Positions 37,773-50,470 of a DNA stretch of 64,000 nt are shown here, one piece after another; position 1 is the stretch's first letter, and the number at the start of each line of letters is the position of its first letter. Both the position numbers and the translations under genes were made by a program. Below the pieces are notes generated by a model, which worked only from the letters and a program-made list of their open reading frames with translations, searched no databases and was not told the DNA's origin. The stretch is from positions 27,603,742 to 27,667,741 of the forward strand of contig OX328112.1 of the NCBI GenBank assembly GCA_946811185.2, read 5' to 3'. The stretch comes from Hippopus hippopus (taxonomy: Eukaryota > Mollusca > Bivalvia > Cardiida > Cardiidae).

Positions 37773-39445
37773 GCATTTCACCTGCATGGTGCTAACATAA
37801 AAACAGACACAAATATCTGTTATTATGTAAGTTCCGTGTATTTGAATTACCTTCTTATCAGTAGTTTCACTACTAGTTTGGATAGATTGAGAAGAAGAGC
37901 ACTTTTCATGTAAATGTGTCAAGGACGTTAAATAGACTTTCCGTGAGAATGGAAGACGTATGTACTGCTCAAATGTACATTTATGTGTTGAAGAACAACA
38001 GACAAACATATTTGCGTTATAGGGAAGAATTGTAACCTGTGAAGATTTCAAAGTTACAATTGACCGTGGTTCCTTTGTAATATGCGTCAAGAGCGTTAAT
38101 TTCTTTTTTTCTGAGAAGTTAAATTTGTTCAAGTTGGATAGCTTTTTTGCTCACAAGTTCTAATACCGTTAATTCTATACCAAAGTACTTCGAATATATA
38201 TCCGATTCAAGTCTATTACATGGATAACGATATCACAAATTTGTGAATTAACGGTCAGGAACGTTACTAATGTTTCAAATTTGACATGATTTTGCAAGTG
38301 TGAGTCAGACCAAAGCAAGATTCTTTTATGAAATGATTGTTTTCCTATAAACATTTTGAAGCCTAATGCATATAATAAGATGCATCACTTTTAGAAAAAA
38401 CGTAATTGTTATAAATACGGTATTGGATTTTACAGAAAAATCGTCAGGCTCCTAGATATGGGTAGTAGGTGTAAAAGTTGTGTTTATGTCATTCCATCTT
38501 ATTGACTTCAAGATGAACCGTCATATTGTATTGATGATAGTTATAAGTTTCAATGTTTTTTGAAAGTTCACCAGTACATTTTATTACGTAAAGATTTATC
38601 CTTCACGTACCTGACAGGAAAATATAGTATGCTAAAAGAAGTGTAGGTTAGATTGAAAAGTTTTGGTCAAGAAATGTCCCCATTGATTTTTTCAGTTATG
38701 GTAAATGTTAGTAAAACATAAAATACAGTAAAAAGCTAAATATCTTGTGGTTCATTTTTTTTCATTTTTCAAATTGTAAATGGGCTGTTAAGTGAGAATG
38801 AGTGTTTAGCTCAATACTTCTTATTTCCATTACTGGAGCTATTCATGTTAAAGATATGTTTAGGCCTACTACCTGGACCATGCGTAAACAAAAATCAATA
38901 GCAAAATATACAAATACAATGATATGCAACTTTGTATACCTAGAGAGGCACATTTCTTTGCAATGCAGTGTTTATTAAGTATATTCAGGCATTTCTTTTT
39001 CATTGTTATTCTCATTATGGATTAATTAATGTCTTGTCCACTGTACGTGCACTGTGTATGTCCTAATAATAAGTTGTCTCGTGTGACTTGTTAGTTTTCT
39101 TACCAAAGATGCACAAGAGTGGTTACAGAGAGATTAGTATCAGAATGGCAATAATATGTATTTCAGTTGCTGCTCAGAGAGTGTCTAGAACAAATTGAAC
39201 AGAAATTCAGTTGGATCCTACATGTAGGTCTGCATTGGATATTTTTTGTGATACTAGGGCAACAATGTGTAGGCCTTTTTTTTAATGAAAATATCATTTT
39301 CATTCACATGGAACTGTAAGAGTTAAAATTTTCCTTGTTGTTATGTTGTAATAGTACTGAATAACAAAGTTCAATTTTTGACAGAAATGTATGCAGGTTA
39401 ATATGAGTCATTATAAGACAGAGGCATTTGATATTCAATAGAAAA
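37773..39445. other. Intergenic, downstream of the transposase
   Basis: Inverted GTCAGGAACGTT-type motifs to about 38,270, then AT-rich sequence without recognisable features. Confidence 0.45.
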
Positions 39446-39690
39446 GCTTTATTAAACTTTGGACCTGTCCAAATTAAAAGCACATGCAGACAGCTTAAAT
39501 GGGGCTAAACTTACAGGAGCCATCTTTTAGAGAGTAGAAAACTTCAATAGAAAAGTGTAGAATGCATTAGGGGAGAAGGAGAAAAAGCTGTTGACAGCAT
39601 TTCCTCCACTATATACAATTTTTTCGGAAGCCCTGTTCCACAGGGTTGTAGAAATGTAGAATTGTTTGGTAAAAGATTAAATACATAAAA
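39446..39690. mobile_element. R2-family MITE, diverged
   Basis: GGACCTGTCCAAATTAAAAG to GAATTGTTTGGTAAAAGATT; central palindrome degraded. Confidence 0.55.
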
Positions 39691-39842
39691 ATGGTGTTTC
39701 ACTTTATCTTTTTCAGTTCATTGCCAACATATAAAGGACTAGACTACAAAGCATTGTTTTTAAAGGTGACAACATTGGCAAGGGTGTCCAGAGGACCATG
39801 TGAAATAATCTGTGGGGATTGTATCGGACATAAGAGACAGTT

Positions 39843-40080
39843 AAGCCATGCTCTGTGAAAAGGGGGCTTCATTCATCAGTTTGTGCAGACTGACCTTAGC
39901 CAAGACTTTTTGCTATTCATCAATTTTCTGCATGTCCACGGTCCATTCTACCTCATGATTCTATTGATTGTTAGGCAAAGTGGATTTTTTAGATCCCTAA
40001 TTATGTGATGTCTTGCTTGGTACAATGTATAACAAATGCATTAAACAACCTTTTGCCAGAGCATAGCTCAGTTCATTTTA
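39843..40080. mobile_element. R1-family MITE
   Basis: AGCCATGCTCTGTGAAAAGG at the left, CTTTTGCCAGAGCATAGCTC at the right; short form lacking one arm of the core. Confidence 0.65.
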
Positions 40081-40124
40081 TACTGTCATTTGCTTATTTC
40101 AATTAAGTTACTTTTGACCACTTA

Positions 40125-40760
40125 GACCTGAGAACAACCGAATTCTAGACTTGTCCAAATGAAAAGCAGATGCAGACATCAAAATAAGTAAGGCTCATAT
40201 GATGGGATTAGTTGTTAAAATGGTGGAAACTGTAACCAGCATTTTTTTCTTCTCATTTTTTCATAAGGGTTGTTAAAGGGTTTGTAGGCTAAAAGGGCCT
40301 TTGTTGGACAAGAGGCATAAATATAGCTAGGGCATCACTCACAATATCAGACAGTGTAGATTTAAGATGAAACGACACATTATGTGCTGTCCGGTCTTAA
40401 TCTACACTGTCTGCAATAGAGCTTCTGATGATTTTCGTAGCATGCAAAGACATAGATTCTTGACAAAAGACAACTGCATATTAAAGTAGATAATCTAGTA
40501 AGGACGTAGTCTCTAGACATTAGATCTTTTTACACGTTACCTTACTACAAAATCTCAGACTTTTCCAAGTTGAAGCATTTGCCGGCAACAAATTTAGTAT
40601 TGTGCATCTGATTGGATTAGTCTTATAAAGATTAGAAAACACTGTGGGAAAAGGAGAAAATGTTGATTACCAGCACAGTGGTTTTTAAAAGTTTTTTTTT
40701 TTTTTTTCAGGGTCATTATAAACTTGGGATTTAGTTGTAAAGTTTAAAGATCTGTTTCTA
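40125..40760. mobile_element. R2, R3 and R2 fragments
   Basis: R2 pieces at 40,125-40,300 and 40,540-40,750; an R3 palindrome (CAGTGTAGATTTAAGATGAA...AATCTACACTGTC) at 40,345-40,425. Confidence 0.55.
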
Positions 40761-40798
40761 TACAGGTTGTGCAAAGGATAAACCTATCACAATACAAT

Positions 40799-40800
<2 letters not shown>

Positions 40801-40834
<34 letters not shown>
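40801..40834. repeat. (CA)n microsatellite
   Basis: Uninterrupted CA dinucleotides. Confidence 0.95.
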
Positions 40835-40835
<1 letters not shown>

Positions 40836-40949
40836 TTTATGTCCTAACGGTTGCGAGCTGTTGAAATCATTGTGGGAAAAGTGGTGTAAGCAATAATTTC
40901 TTCTTTTGTTTGATTTTCATTCTAGTGTAATACAAAACAAAGAAAGTAG

Positions 40950-41200
40950 TTTCCTTTCCTTTTAATGTTTCTCGGTGGTGGAGGTAGAACTTGTACCCTG
41001 GAGGTTCAAGCTTTGCCGGAAGCACTGGGGTATTTGCATGGGAGTGTCTGTGGGTAAGATGCTTCAAAGCCCTAGTCTTGTACATGTACTGGTGAAACCC
41101 AGGGCATACATGAATATGCCAGCTGTTGTTGAAATTGACTGAAATTATGCTGAAAGCAACATAAAACATCATTCAATAATCAATCAATCAATTCCAGTGC
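40950..41200. mobile_element. SINE fragment with conserved 3' tail
   Basis: ACTGGTGAAACCCAGGG, TGAAAGCAACATAAAACATC and a final CAATCAATCAAT run match tails at 52,655-52,760 and 55,755-55,870. Confidence 0.5.
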
Positions 41201-41224
41201 AAACTTGCCTTAATATGGTTAAAC

Positions 41225-42825
41225 TTTCACCAAATGATCCTTATTTTAACCCGGAAGAGGAAAGCTTTAAAAAAAAAAACTGTGAGAAAAAAGGAAAATG
41301 CTGGTGACCAGCATTTTTTGTTTTCCATACAATTTTCCTTTTCAATGGTAAATCCATTCATTTGTGCAAAGGCTGTGGACTTGGACTGGTCTCGCTTGGT
41401 TAAGAGTTAAACCTTTAGCATACAATGTTTTAACAACCCAGAGGAAGAGGTTTTTGAAATCTTTGTGGGAAAAGGAGAAAAATGCTGGTAAAGGGTATTT
41501 TCTCCTTTTCCAACATGGTTTTCTACTTGGATAAAATCAAATATTTGATTCATGTTTAATTTCTCCTCTACAAATGCTTTCAATATTGATGAGTCTAAAA
41601 TTTTCTTGTGTGGTTAAGCAAAATTACCTGTACCTTGATCAGAGCAGATAACAATTTCAGTCACTTTTTATTACTGTATATTGAACTGTTGCTAGCATGA
41701 AACACTCCTTAAACACATTCACAGTGCAAGAAATTACATTAAAAAAATTGACAAATAGGAAAATTGCTAAGATTGTGTAGTAGCAGGTGTGATTACTAGA
41801 AGAGGAAAGTTGGTCTGCCACTGCTGCATTATTTTTCTGAATCTTTTACCACACAATCCTTAGTTTTAGGGACTATGAGGAAAAAAAAAAAGGCTTACAA
41901 AAACAATTTGGGAAAAGCAGAAAATGCTGGTAACCAGAATATTTGCTTTTTCCAAAGTGTTTTCCACCCATTCAAAGACAAATTCTGTCATTTCAGCCAT
42001 GTTGAATTTGTTGTCTGCAAATGCTTTCATTTTGGACAAGTATTAAATTTTGTTGTTTTGGTAAAGATGTATGTAATTTTCCCATTTTCACTATGTTTTC
42101 GAAATCATACACTTCTTATCTCTATCTGGTTGTGTGAACTAAGTTTCTCTCCTTCTGGAATAAATGAAGTCCAAAAATTACATGGAGTAACATTTTAACG
42201 TAAGACAAATTTTAGTCTTGCTCGAATGGAAAGCATTTGCAGACGACAAATGTGGCACAATTTGTCTCCAAAAGTGTAGAAAAATGTTTACAGTAAAAGA
42301 AATAATCTGAGTTCAAGCGTTTTGTCCTTGTCCAATGTTCTTAAAAGCAGTAAAAGAAAAAAATGGACTAGTGCACAAGCTGTCATGATATAACTGAAGA
42401 ACTGTTGAAAATGTTACTGTTATTCACTGTTGGTTTTTTACTCCAGTAACCCGCATTTTTACACCACAATGTTTTATACCCTTATAGACACAAATGCCAT
42501 AATTTATCCATATTTAGTATGTTGTCTTGCAAATGCTTGGAATGGACATGTCTAAAATTTTCTTATTTAGTAAAGCATAAAACAAGAAATAACCTAGACC
42601 TTACTCTTTACAAAAAACCAAAATTTTGTTCTCCACCAAATTGAAAGCATTTACGAAAACCAATTACAGGTAGCTTAAGTGATGATTTCTGTCTTTGATA
42701 ACATTGAAACAATATGGGAAAAGGAGAAGATGCAGATTACCAGCATTTTCTCCTTTTCCCAAAATGTTTTCAAAAGTCTTCTCCTGGGTTATAAAAAATC
42801 AGGATTGTATTGTAATGAGTTTAGC
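41225..42825. mobile_element. Run of R2-family copies
   Basis: At least five relics in succession: 41,225-41,420; 41,405-41,620; 41,845-42,075; 42,195-42,360; 42,600-42,825, plus a fragment near 42,420-42,580. They lie in both orientations; the 42,600 copy keeps GGGAAAAGGAGAAGATGC/GCATTTTCTCCTTTTCCC. Open frames across them are repeat artefacts. Confidence 0.6.
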
Positions 42826-43894
42826 TGTTTTTATCACAACAGACTGTGTATGTTAACCTTTTTTTCCTCAAGCCTAACTATTGGTGCTTTCTTTTCTACT
42901 CATGTTAAAATTTACAGTAAATCTTTTGTTGCTGTGTGTAAAATTGAATCCCTGTTTTTTTTTTTAAGATCAGATCTTTTGTATTTTTTATTTGTAACTA
43001 GCATTATTTTTGTATTGTCAAATATGGCTTAGTAATGATATGCAGTCTATTAAGCATCCAATGAGCATACTTGTTTTGTAAACAAAACAACCACTGAACA
43101 AGGGTATGTTTATAGTCTGATCTTAATCTACACCATTAAGTAACTGTTAAGTTAAGCCCAATGCTTAAAGGGTTACATTATTTTGATACAAGGCAATACT
43201 CAGTAAAAATTTCATACAAAAAACCCTCGGTAGTTTGTAGCACAACGGACAGGATTTTTTTGGGGGAACTTAACATCATTGTCTGCGCATGTCATATTCT
43301 TCGAAGACTCAACCTGTCTGCTATGATGCATCGCCCATCTTATATAAAGGGGAAAAGTAGGGCTTATACCAAAGCTATGTGAAGTATCCGCTGAAATTAC
43401 ACAATAATAAAGAAGGATAAATTCATAAATATCGTGACGGAGATAGCATACAAACCAACACAATATCTACAAACCAGAGACATGCAAACTAACAAAATTC
43501 TACTGTGTACTTGATCAATAGAGTTGTTATTGTTGAAATTATTCTGATTAATGATAACACATTTTAAGCTTAAACTAAAGCTTAAGTTGATCTTAGTTGG
43601 TGTTGTAGAGTGAGACAGTTTAGATCCAGATCAGAATGAGTTGTCTGATCTTGCATCTACACAGTTTAATTGTTATCAAGATAATGTGACAGAAAACCTA
43701 GAACTCTACTACCTTGGTCTTCATTACCAACTCAAATTATCCAATTCATATACTTTGGCAACCGAAAAGTTGATGATTCACATATTTACATAAGCTTCAT
43801 AAATATTCATTCTTGTTTCCATTAAGAAACAGTTCTATTTGGTTTGCTTATAAAATCATTCATTTCTATGTAAATCCTTTTTGCAACATACATA
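42826..43894. other. Intergenic with R3 fragments
   Basis: R3 pieces near 43,115-43,140 and 43,600-43,680 (TAGATCCAGATCAGAATGAG...GATCTTGCATCTACAC). No supported gene. Confidence 0.45.
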
Positions 43895-44215
43895 GTAAAA
43901 GCCTTTACCAAGCAATCTCAATTTATGCATCTCTAAAGATCCAAACTGAAAGGATAGTGGTAAAAGGAGAAAACGTTAGTAACCAGCTGATATTTCTTTT
44001 CCCAGAAAGTTTTCTACCCCTTCAATGACAAATCCCATCACATAAGTTTCATTTGTTGTCTGCAAACACTTCCAAGTTAGACAAATATAGAATTTTGTAG
44101 CCTTGTAAAGGGTTAACCTTTACCAAACAATTCCAAGTTTTGACAACCCAAGGAAAGTTGGTAAGCAGCATTTTCTCCTATTCCTTCCTTTTCTCTTGTC
44201 TCAAAAGATCAAAAA
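43895..44215. mobile_element. R2-family copies, diverged
   Basis: GCCTTTACCAAGCAATCTCA to TTTGTAGCCTTGTAAAGGGTT, then a second fragment from 44,115. Confidence 0.5.
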
Positions 44216-44230
44216 GGTGTTTAATGTATA

Positions 44231-44500
44231 TAGGCCATGCTCTGGCAACAGGGGAGCTTAATGGATCTCTGTAATGTATGATATCAAGCAAGTCAAGCCA
44301 TATAAATGGATCCATAAAATCTGTTTTCTTTCACAACCAACTCATTAGGCAGTAGAATGGTCCTTTAACATGCAGAAAATTTGAACATAGCAAAAAGATT
44401 TTGCCCATGTCAGCCTGCGCAGTACACGCATGGCTGACATGGGTCGATACTTTCTGCAGATGCATTAAGCCCCCTTTTCAAAGGGCATGGCTCATATTCG
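44231..44500. mobile_element. R1-family MITE, near full length
   Basis: GGCCATGCTCTGGCAACAGG and CTTTTCAAAGGGCATGGCTC ends, with the central palindrome CCCATGTCAGCCTGCGCAG...GCTGACATGGG intact. One of the best R1 copies. Confidence 0.75.
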
Positions 44501-45319
44501 TGGTGAAAAATTATGATCACATGTGCTCTACTGCTTGTCAGTTGTTTGGTTATGCATATACCTGTAATCGTGAATGAAACAAAAGTGTGAAACTTTTTGT
44601 ATGAATTTTACTACTCAACAAAAATAGACATGGAGGTACCTAATACATAAATGTATTTATGAGGTAAAAGCCTAATTTTATATGAGAAGTTAAATAAAAA
44701 TGTTATGGAGATAACTATGGATTTTTGTTTTTCTCTAGAAAGTCTACATTTGCCCTTTACCAAATAATTAAGATATTCCATTAGCAAACAGTCCCAAGTT
44801 CCAGTGACCCTGAGAAGGCTTTAGAAAAGCATTGTGGCAAGTGGAGAAAATGCTGGTTAGCAGCATTTTCTCCTTGTCCCATAATGTTTTCAATAGCCCT
44901 CTTCAGGGTCGTTAAAACTCCCAAGTTGTGCGGTAAAGGGTTAGCATGTCAGTGTTCATTTTGCTCCAATGCTTTAATAATCTGTCAACCATATGAACTT
45001 TAAAGGAACTGACCATGTAAGATTAAAGTTTTGACCTCTGCACAACAGTTGAGATCAGAGGCCAATTCTTCTTTTGTTTCCTACAGAGGAAGTCCTATTG
45101 TGTAAGCCAGCTGCAGACAGGGTTTGTAATCAAGGGGTTGTGAGTTTGAAATCAAATTCAGCAAGACCTTGACCTGCAAGCTGGCAACATGATTGTTGCA
45201 CGCCACACATTTTCTATCCATGGTGATTGTATATGCAAAATTATATTAGAATCTGACTATGCGCCTGGAAGTTATTGGCCAAATACGAACAGTACATACA
45301 TACATACCTACATACTCCC
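44501..45319. mobile_element. R2 copy and flanking unassigned sequence
   Basis: R2 at 44,765-44,945 (CATTGTGGCAAGTGGAGAAA...). A tRNA-like fragment near 45,100-45,190 (GTAAGCCAGCTGCAGACAGG) may be SINE debris. The rest is unassigned. Confidence 0.5.
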
Positions 45320-45485
45320 CATTCTAATGCTGGTGACTAGCATTTTCTCCTTTTCCCACAATGTTTTCTTACCTTTCAGAGACTCCATTATTTGAGCCAT
45401 ATACTTGTGATATATTGTATGTTGTCTGCAAATGCTTTCAATTTGAATAAGTCTAATATTTTGTTGTTTGGTAAATGGTTCATAC
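45320..45485. mobile_element. R2-family half element
   Basis: ATTTTCTCCTTTTCCCACAA to TTTGTTGTTTGGTAAATGG, right half only. Confidence 0.5.
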
Positions 45486-45527
45486 ACATCATACATACTG
45501 GTACAAATGTAAAGTCCTTTTTTTTAT

Positions 45528-46200
45528 CCCCCGCCAAAGGCGGAGGGATATAGTTTTAACATTGTCCGTCCGTCCGTCCGTCAGTCCATCCGTTCGTCCG
45601 TGTGTCCGTCCGGGAGAATATCTCCAATACCATTGGACGGAATTTCATGAAACTTTATACATGTGTACAATAACCCATTCCGCCGAGACACTTTTTTTTT
45701 TATTCGATGAAAAATGGCCGACTGCGAGCGATTTTAAGTTACGCGGTCGAGTATATTTTTGATGTTTTGAGTCTTGTCTTGAAAATTATACAGAGTTTTT
45801 ACATGGAACTTGTCACATCTATCAACCACCATTAGGGAAAAAAAAGTTCCACCCACATTGACCATGCAACACCACAGTTATATACCCTTGTTTTTTGTAA
45901 TGCGGTGTCATAGACAAAGGGGGCTTGATGTATATTTCCATTATGGACCAATATCTCTTTTACCATAACAAAATGTTATGAAACTTCATTTTTATATTGG
46001 TTATCACAAGCCACAGACAATAATTATTTGTTTTTATTTCATGAAATGCCATGTCATGAAAAAAGGGGGCTAAATGTTTCATTTCATCATGGACCAATGA
46101 CCGTCTGTTCGTCCGTCTTTCCGGACAGTTATCTTCTAAAATCCTTGACAAAAACTAATGGAAATTCATACACTTGTTCCTTATGATGTCCGCTGAGTTT
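45528..46200. mobile_element. R4 element with GTCCGTCC repeats
   Basis: Begins ATCCCCCGCCAAAGGCGGAG, a 5' hairpin, then (GTCC)n tandem repeats and ATTTCATGAAACTTTATAC. The segment 45,930-46,170 is repeated at 51,760-52,040 (CATGAAATGCCATGTCATGA). Non-coding, unclassified DNA element. Confidence 0.6.
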
Positions 46201-47289
46201 TATTTCCATTAGGGATCAATATCTCTTTAACTCAAAATCCTACACGAAAATTTATGAAACTTCATATTTTGATTTCTTTATCGAAATTTCGCCAAAACTA
46301 AAATAATTGTCAATCTAAAATACTTTAAATACTGAAACAAAGTTTGTTTTTTTTTCAAAATGTAGCGTATTAACATTGTTTACACTGCCCTCGTTTTCAT
46401 TCAAGAACTTTCATTCACAACTTGTGTCGTCCGCTGCCAAAATAAACAAGGAGATTAAGCAGTTTTTCCTCGATAAAATTACATTTTCAACTATGTATTA
46501 TATCAAATATCTTTAACTGTTCAGATAGCCGGCTAGAATTTGGCCATAAATAATCTAAAGCCCTGTCGATAACGAATACGCAGAACCCATAAAGTCGACC
46601 TAGTTACCACCACTTGTATAATGCTACAGTATCGATGAATTTCCGAATTGTTTGAAACATTTTTGCTGAACGTTTGAAGGAATGGAGATCGTGCAGTCTA
46701 TCAAAAACAAAATAATGTTTGATTTATGCAAGACTGCATTGGAAAAGCTTGGAACCAAGATTTCTCTCTTGTTATCGGAGGTAAGAAGTTTTTCGGCCTC
46801 GATCAAGTACGAACACAGGACACGAATTTATACTGAAGGTTGTTGATGGAAAATCGTGTCTTTCTCAGTGAACTAGACATCCACTAACTTGAAGCCTCAG
46901 AGATCCAGACAGGCTTACAATTTTGTCTTCAAGATGTAAAACTCCATTTATAGTCCTACTGATACCTTGAATTTTATTTTGTGACATTTCAGCAAAAAAA
47001 CAAAAACAAAAATGCTGAATTTGCAGATAAATTTATGATAAAGGATTCACAGGAATGCATCTATACGTCTTTCTATTTAGACATATAGATTTGAAATCTT
47101 TGATATATTTTTGATCCTGTGAATTAGAAGTGCATGTACAGAGCAAGTTATATAACTATTTTTACTTATAAATTCTTATTATGAACTGCTGCTCAACCCA
47201 TATTTAAGACGGTGACTGTGTTTTATGTAATTCAAACCTTAGCATGAAAGTATGCCTATAGTTTTTAAACTTTTATAGAGTGACCCAAT
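46201..47289. other. Intergenic, nothing recognised
   Basis: No supported feature. Confidence 0.4.
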
Positions 47290-47595
47290 GCTATTAACCC
47301 TTAGGCTACTAAGTGCTACTCAAGGACCTTTTGCAGACAGTGTTGATTAAGATCAGATTGCGCAGAAAGTGCAGTCTGATCTTTGATCCATACTGCCTGG
47401 TAAGAAAGTATTTTTCCCCAAAGAATAACATCAAAATAGCAATAATTGGATTTGTAAATTCGACTTGAAAGTTTCATTTTAGTTATGTTAAGGTCATTTT
47501 TTTCTCTGCATGGCAACTTGTCACACTGAGTGTGATCTTGATCCATTCTGGCTGCTAAAGTACCTTCACCAAGGGCTTGGATTCACATATATAAA
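47290..47595. mobile_element. R3-family MITE
   Basis: TTAACCCTTAGGCTACTAAG start and the palindrome GATTAAGATCAGATTGCG...GCAGTCTGATCTTTGATCC. Confidence 0.65.
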
Positions 47596-48669
47596 AAAAG
47601 GACTATGTTCTGCCAGGTGATGAGTGATGATTTTAATTCTTTTCTTTAGACCATGAAAATGGATTCACTCAAAAATGCATTGGTTGTAATGAATAACCCT
47701 TATCCAGTTTAAATATTAATTTCAAGTATCTCATAATGCTACATCAGGTATTTTTTGCACATATCCCTGCAATGATTTAGTAATATAGTGTGCAAGGTTG
47801 GCAAAGAGTAGGTCAATATGAGTATTGACCAGGCTGGCAGTTTTAACCGGTTATAAATGGTCAATACTGTTCACAGTTGATCGATTTGTGGTCGATTGGA
47901 GTGGTTGATTTTGTTGATTATATCACTGGCTTACATACCTGTCTGGTTTCTAAATTAATATTAAAAGCTGTCCTCTTACATCCTGTACATGAAGGTTTAT
48001 TATATATTATCATCAGTATCATAGTTTTTATTAAAAAGGTCTTTTTTTATTTGATCATAATTCAAAAGACAGTATTGCTGGTCAACTGAAGAGGTTGTCG
48101 GAATGACTTTCCTTATTGAACCTGCATAGAGGTCGGTTCTTTTCAAGCAAATAATTTTTGTCTATCATCATTCCTTACAGGTTAGATAATGTTTATAGTT
48201 CTACACACACTCTCTCTCTCCCTCTCCCTCCACCTCTCTCTCTCTCTTTCTCTCTCTCACCACAAACACACTTAGGTTTTAAAAATATAGATAATTTAAC
48301 ATAGTCTTTGGTCATAAAAGTTCAAAGGTAGCATAAAAAAAGCAGAAGTACAGAAGTTTCAATCTTTTAAAAGAGTCTTGCATAATGATGAATAATGATG
48401 AATTTAGAAATGCTTAAAATGCTATAGAAAAGAAAGATATAGTCATCATGTCTTGTTTATCTATGTAAGCTCACATGTTTACAAACCCAAGGCTGAGCTG
48501 TTAATATTTTCAATCTGATTTAAAGCAGTCTCGGACAAAAAAAACCACCTCAGCCAATTGGTTAAGTTGTTTCAAAAGTTTTTTCTGAACATCCTTCAAA
48601 ATGGGATAATATAGCCACACTTACGGTACCTTGTATCCTTAATGGTGTTATGGGATGGGGGAAAATGAC
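47596..48669. other. Intergenic with (TC)n tract
   Basis: CT-rich microsatellite at about 48,208-48,262; otherwise nothing recognised. Confidence 0.5.
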
Positions 48670-48898
48670 TTAACTCTTTACCACACAATGAAATTTTGGA
48701 CATGTCCAAACTGAAAGCATTTGCAGACGACAGTTCTAATGTCGCTCAAATGATGGAATATGTGTTTAATAAGGTAGAAAACATTGTGGGAAAAGGAGAA
48801 AATACTGGTTACCAGCATTTTCTCCATTTCCCACAATGTTTTCAAAGGGCTTTTTTCACACGGTTGTTAAAACTCGGGATTGTGTGGTAAAGAGTTAA
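48670..48898. mobile_element. R2-family MITE, reference copy (229 bp)
   Basis: Ends TTAACTCTTTACCACACAAT and its near complement, starting and finishing in TTAA, a likely target duplication. A long central palindrome, AACATTGTGGGAAAAGGAGA facing TCTCC.TTTCCCACAATGTT, would make a stable RNA hairpin. This is the best-preserved of about twenty copies in the window. Confidence 0.8.
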
Positions 48899-49404
48899 GT
48901 AAGAATGAAAACTGAAAATCTGTTGGTCTACCAATGTTTTCAAAAACTTAACAGCTGCATTTTGTGAGGCTGACAGAAATGTTAGATGAAGGTTAACCTT
49001 GCAGGCCAATGTTAGATCCACATTTGATTAATTGAATAATGTTTACTGTCACTTTCAACATTATTTCAGTCATATGACTGCTACAGCTAGCTTATTTCTG
49101 TATGTCTGGGTTTTAGTAGTACTAGGCTAGGGCTCTGCATTGTCTTGCCTAAGGGCACTCTTGCAGAAAAACATTGTGCATCCAATGAGGCTGGGCCATC
49201 AGGTAACAAGTCCTACACTTTACTAGTGAGCCATGTAGGACCCCAGATCCACATTTAGATGGGTGTTAATTTTGTAAGATTGTTCAGGTTAGTCTATGTC
49301 GACCATCTATGCATAAGTTACATCTTGTTTTTTAATCAAATATGGTAATCAAATTGATACCATTTCACTGTTCATTCCTTTCCAATATGACAAGTTTTAG
49401 GCAC
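48899..49404. other. Intergenic with SINE-like fragment
   Basis: GGCTAGGGCTCTGCATTGTC...GAGCCATGTAGGACCCC at 49,080-49,260 resembles SINE debris. Confidence 0.4.
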
Positions 49405-49625
49405 TTTAACTCTTTCACCACTTAACAAATTAATTGCATTGTCTCAAAGGCTAAAAATACATTTCTTCTGCAAGATCAAGAAACAATTCGGTCATAATCT
49501 ACAATATAGCAGTGAACAGTGGAGATCAGAGATCAGACTGCATGTTCCATGCAGTCTGATCTTGATCTACACTGTCCACAAAAGCTTCAGGTGTTGCCTA
49601 TAGTATGGAAAGAGTTAAATGCATC
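49405..49625. mobile_element. R3-family MITE
   Basis: AACTCTTTCACCACTTAAC end and the palindrome GAGATCAGACTGCATGTTCC/ATGCAGTCTGATCTTGATC. Confidence 0.65.
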
Positions 49626-50470
49626 TGCAGACAACAGAAAATGATACCTGTAAATGAACTGAAGTTCACCTGTATAATTGAAAACACTATTGGAATAGGA
49701 GAAAATACTTAAAAAAAAAATATTGCTTACCAGATTTTTGTCTTTGTCCCATAATGCTTTCAATTGCCTATCTCCTTAAAATACTGCTTACCAGAATTTT
49801 GTCTTTGTCTCATAATGCTTTCAATTGCCTATTTCCTTCTGGATTATTAACACAGAGTATTTGGTATTTACACTTTTAAGTGTTAAAATAAACCCTAATC
49901 AAAATTTTCTCAAGATCCAGTTGTCGGATGCCATGACCAGACATGGATATGCTGTATACTGGTCTATCCCACAGATTGATGTAAACTGTGTTTGTATAAG
50001 GCAATACTTATACTGTCTTGCTATAGAGCTAGCTTTTGTAGCAATGTGGTCGACCGTTCGACTTGGGAGCTGAAGATTCTGGGTTCAATCCCAGCCTTGG
50101 GAGGCTATTTAGCAGAACTGTTACAGATACATGTAATCAGTATTTGGAATGCCTTATGGTTTGTTCAAACATGACCTGTATTTGACCCTTGAATTTTGTG
50201 TCATACAAAGTTTAATTGGGAGAATTTTTGAGGATTTTTCTTTTTTTAGCCCTTTAACACGCAATAATTCCTGTGTTTTATGAGTCCTGTGTAAAAGGGC
50301 TCATGAAAACATTGTTGGAAAACAAGACATCAGTATTTCTTTTCTTTTTTTTTGTTCTAGAATTTTTTCTATCCTTTACAAATACAAACCACATAATCTG
50401 AGCCGTATTTATTGAATTGTTTGTTAATGCTCTTAATATGGAGTTATTTAGTTTTTGTATCACAAATCAA
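49626..50470. mobile_element. R2 fragments and a tRNA-like SINE piece
   Basis: R2 debris at 49,640-49,830 (with a 55-bp duplication of CTTACCAGATTTTTGTCTTTG) and 50,245-50,470. At 50,035-50,105, TGTGGTCGACCGTTCGACTT...GGGTTCAATCCCAGC is a tRNA-like SINE head. Confidence 0.5.

Noticed and set aside
37725..38132. 135-codon minus-strand frame downstream of the transposase
   Set aside because: No recognisable domain; overlaps antisense the transposase end and motif repeats.
40801..40834. CRISPR-like or telomeric array
   Set aside because: Plain CA dinucleotide repeat; no CRISPR array is expected or seen in this eukaryotic sequence.
45475..45762. Arg/Pro/Ser-rich frame at the R4 element
   Set aside because: Produced by the (GTCC)n repeat.
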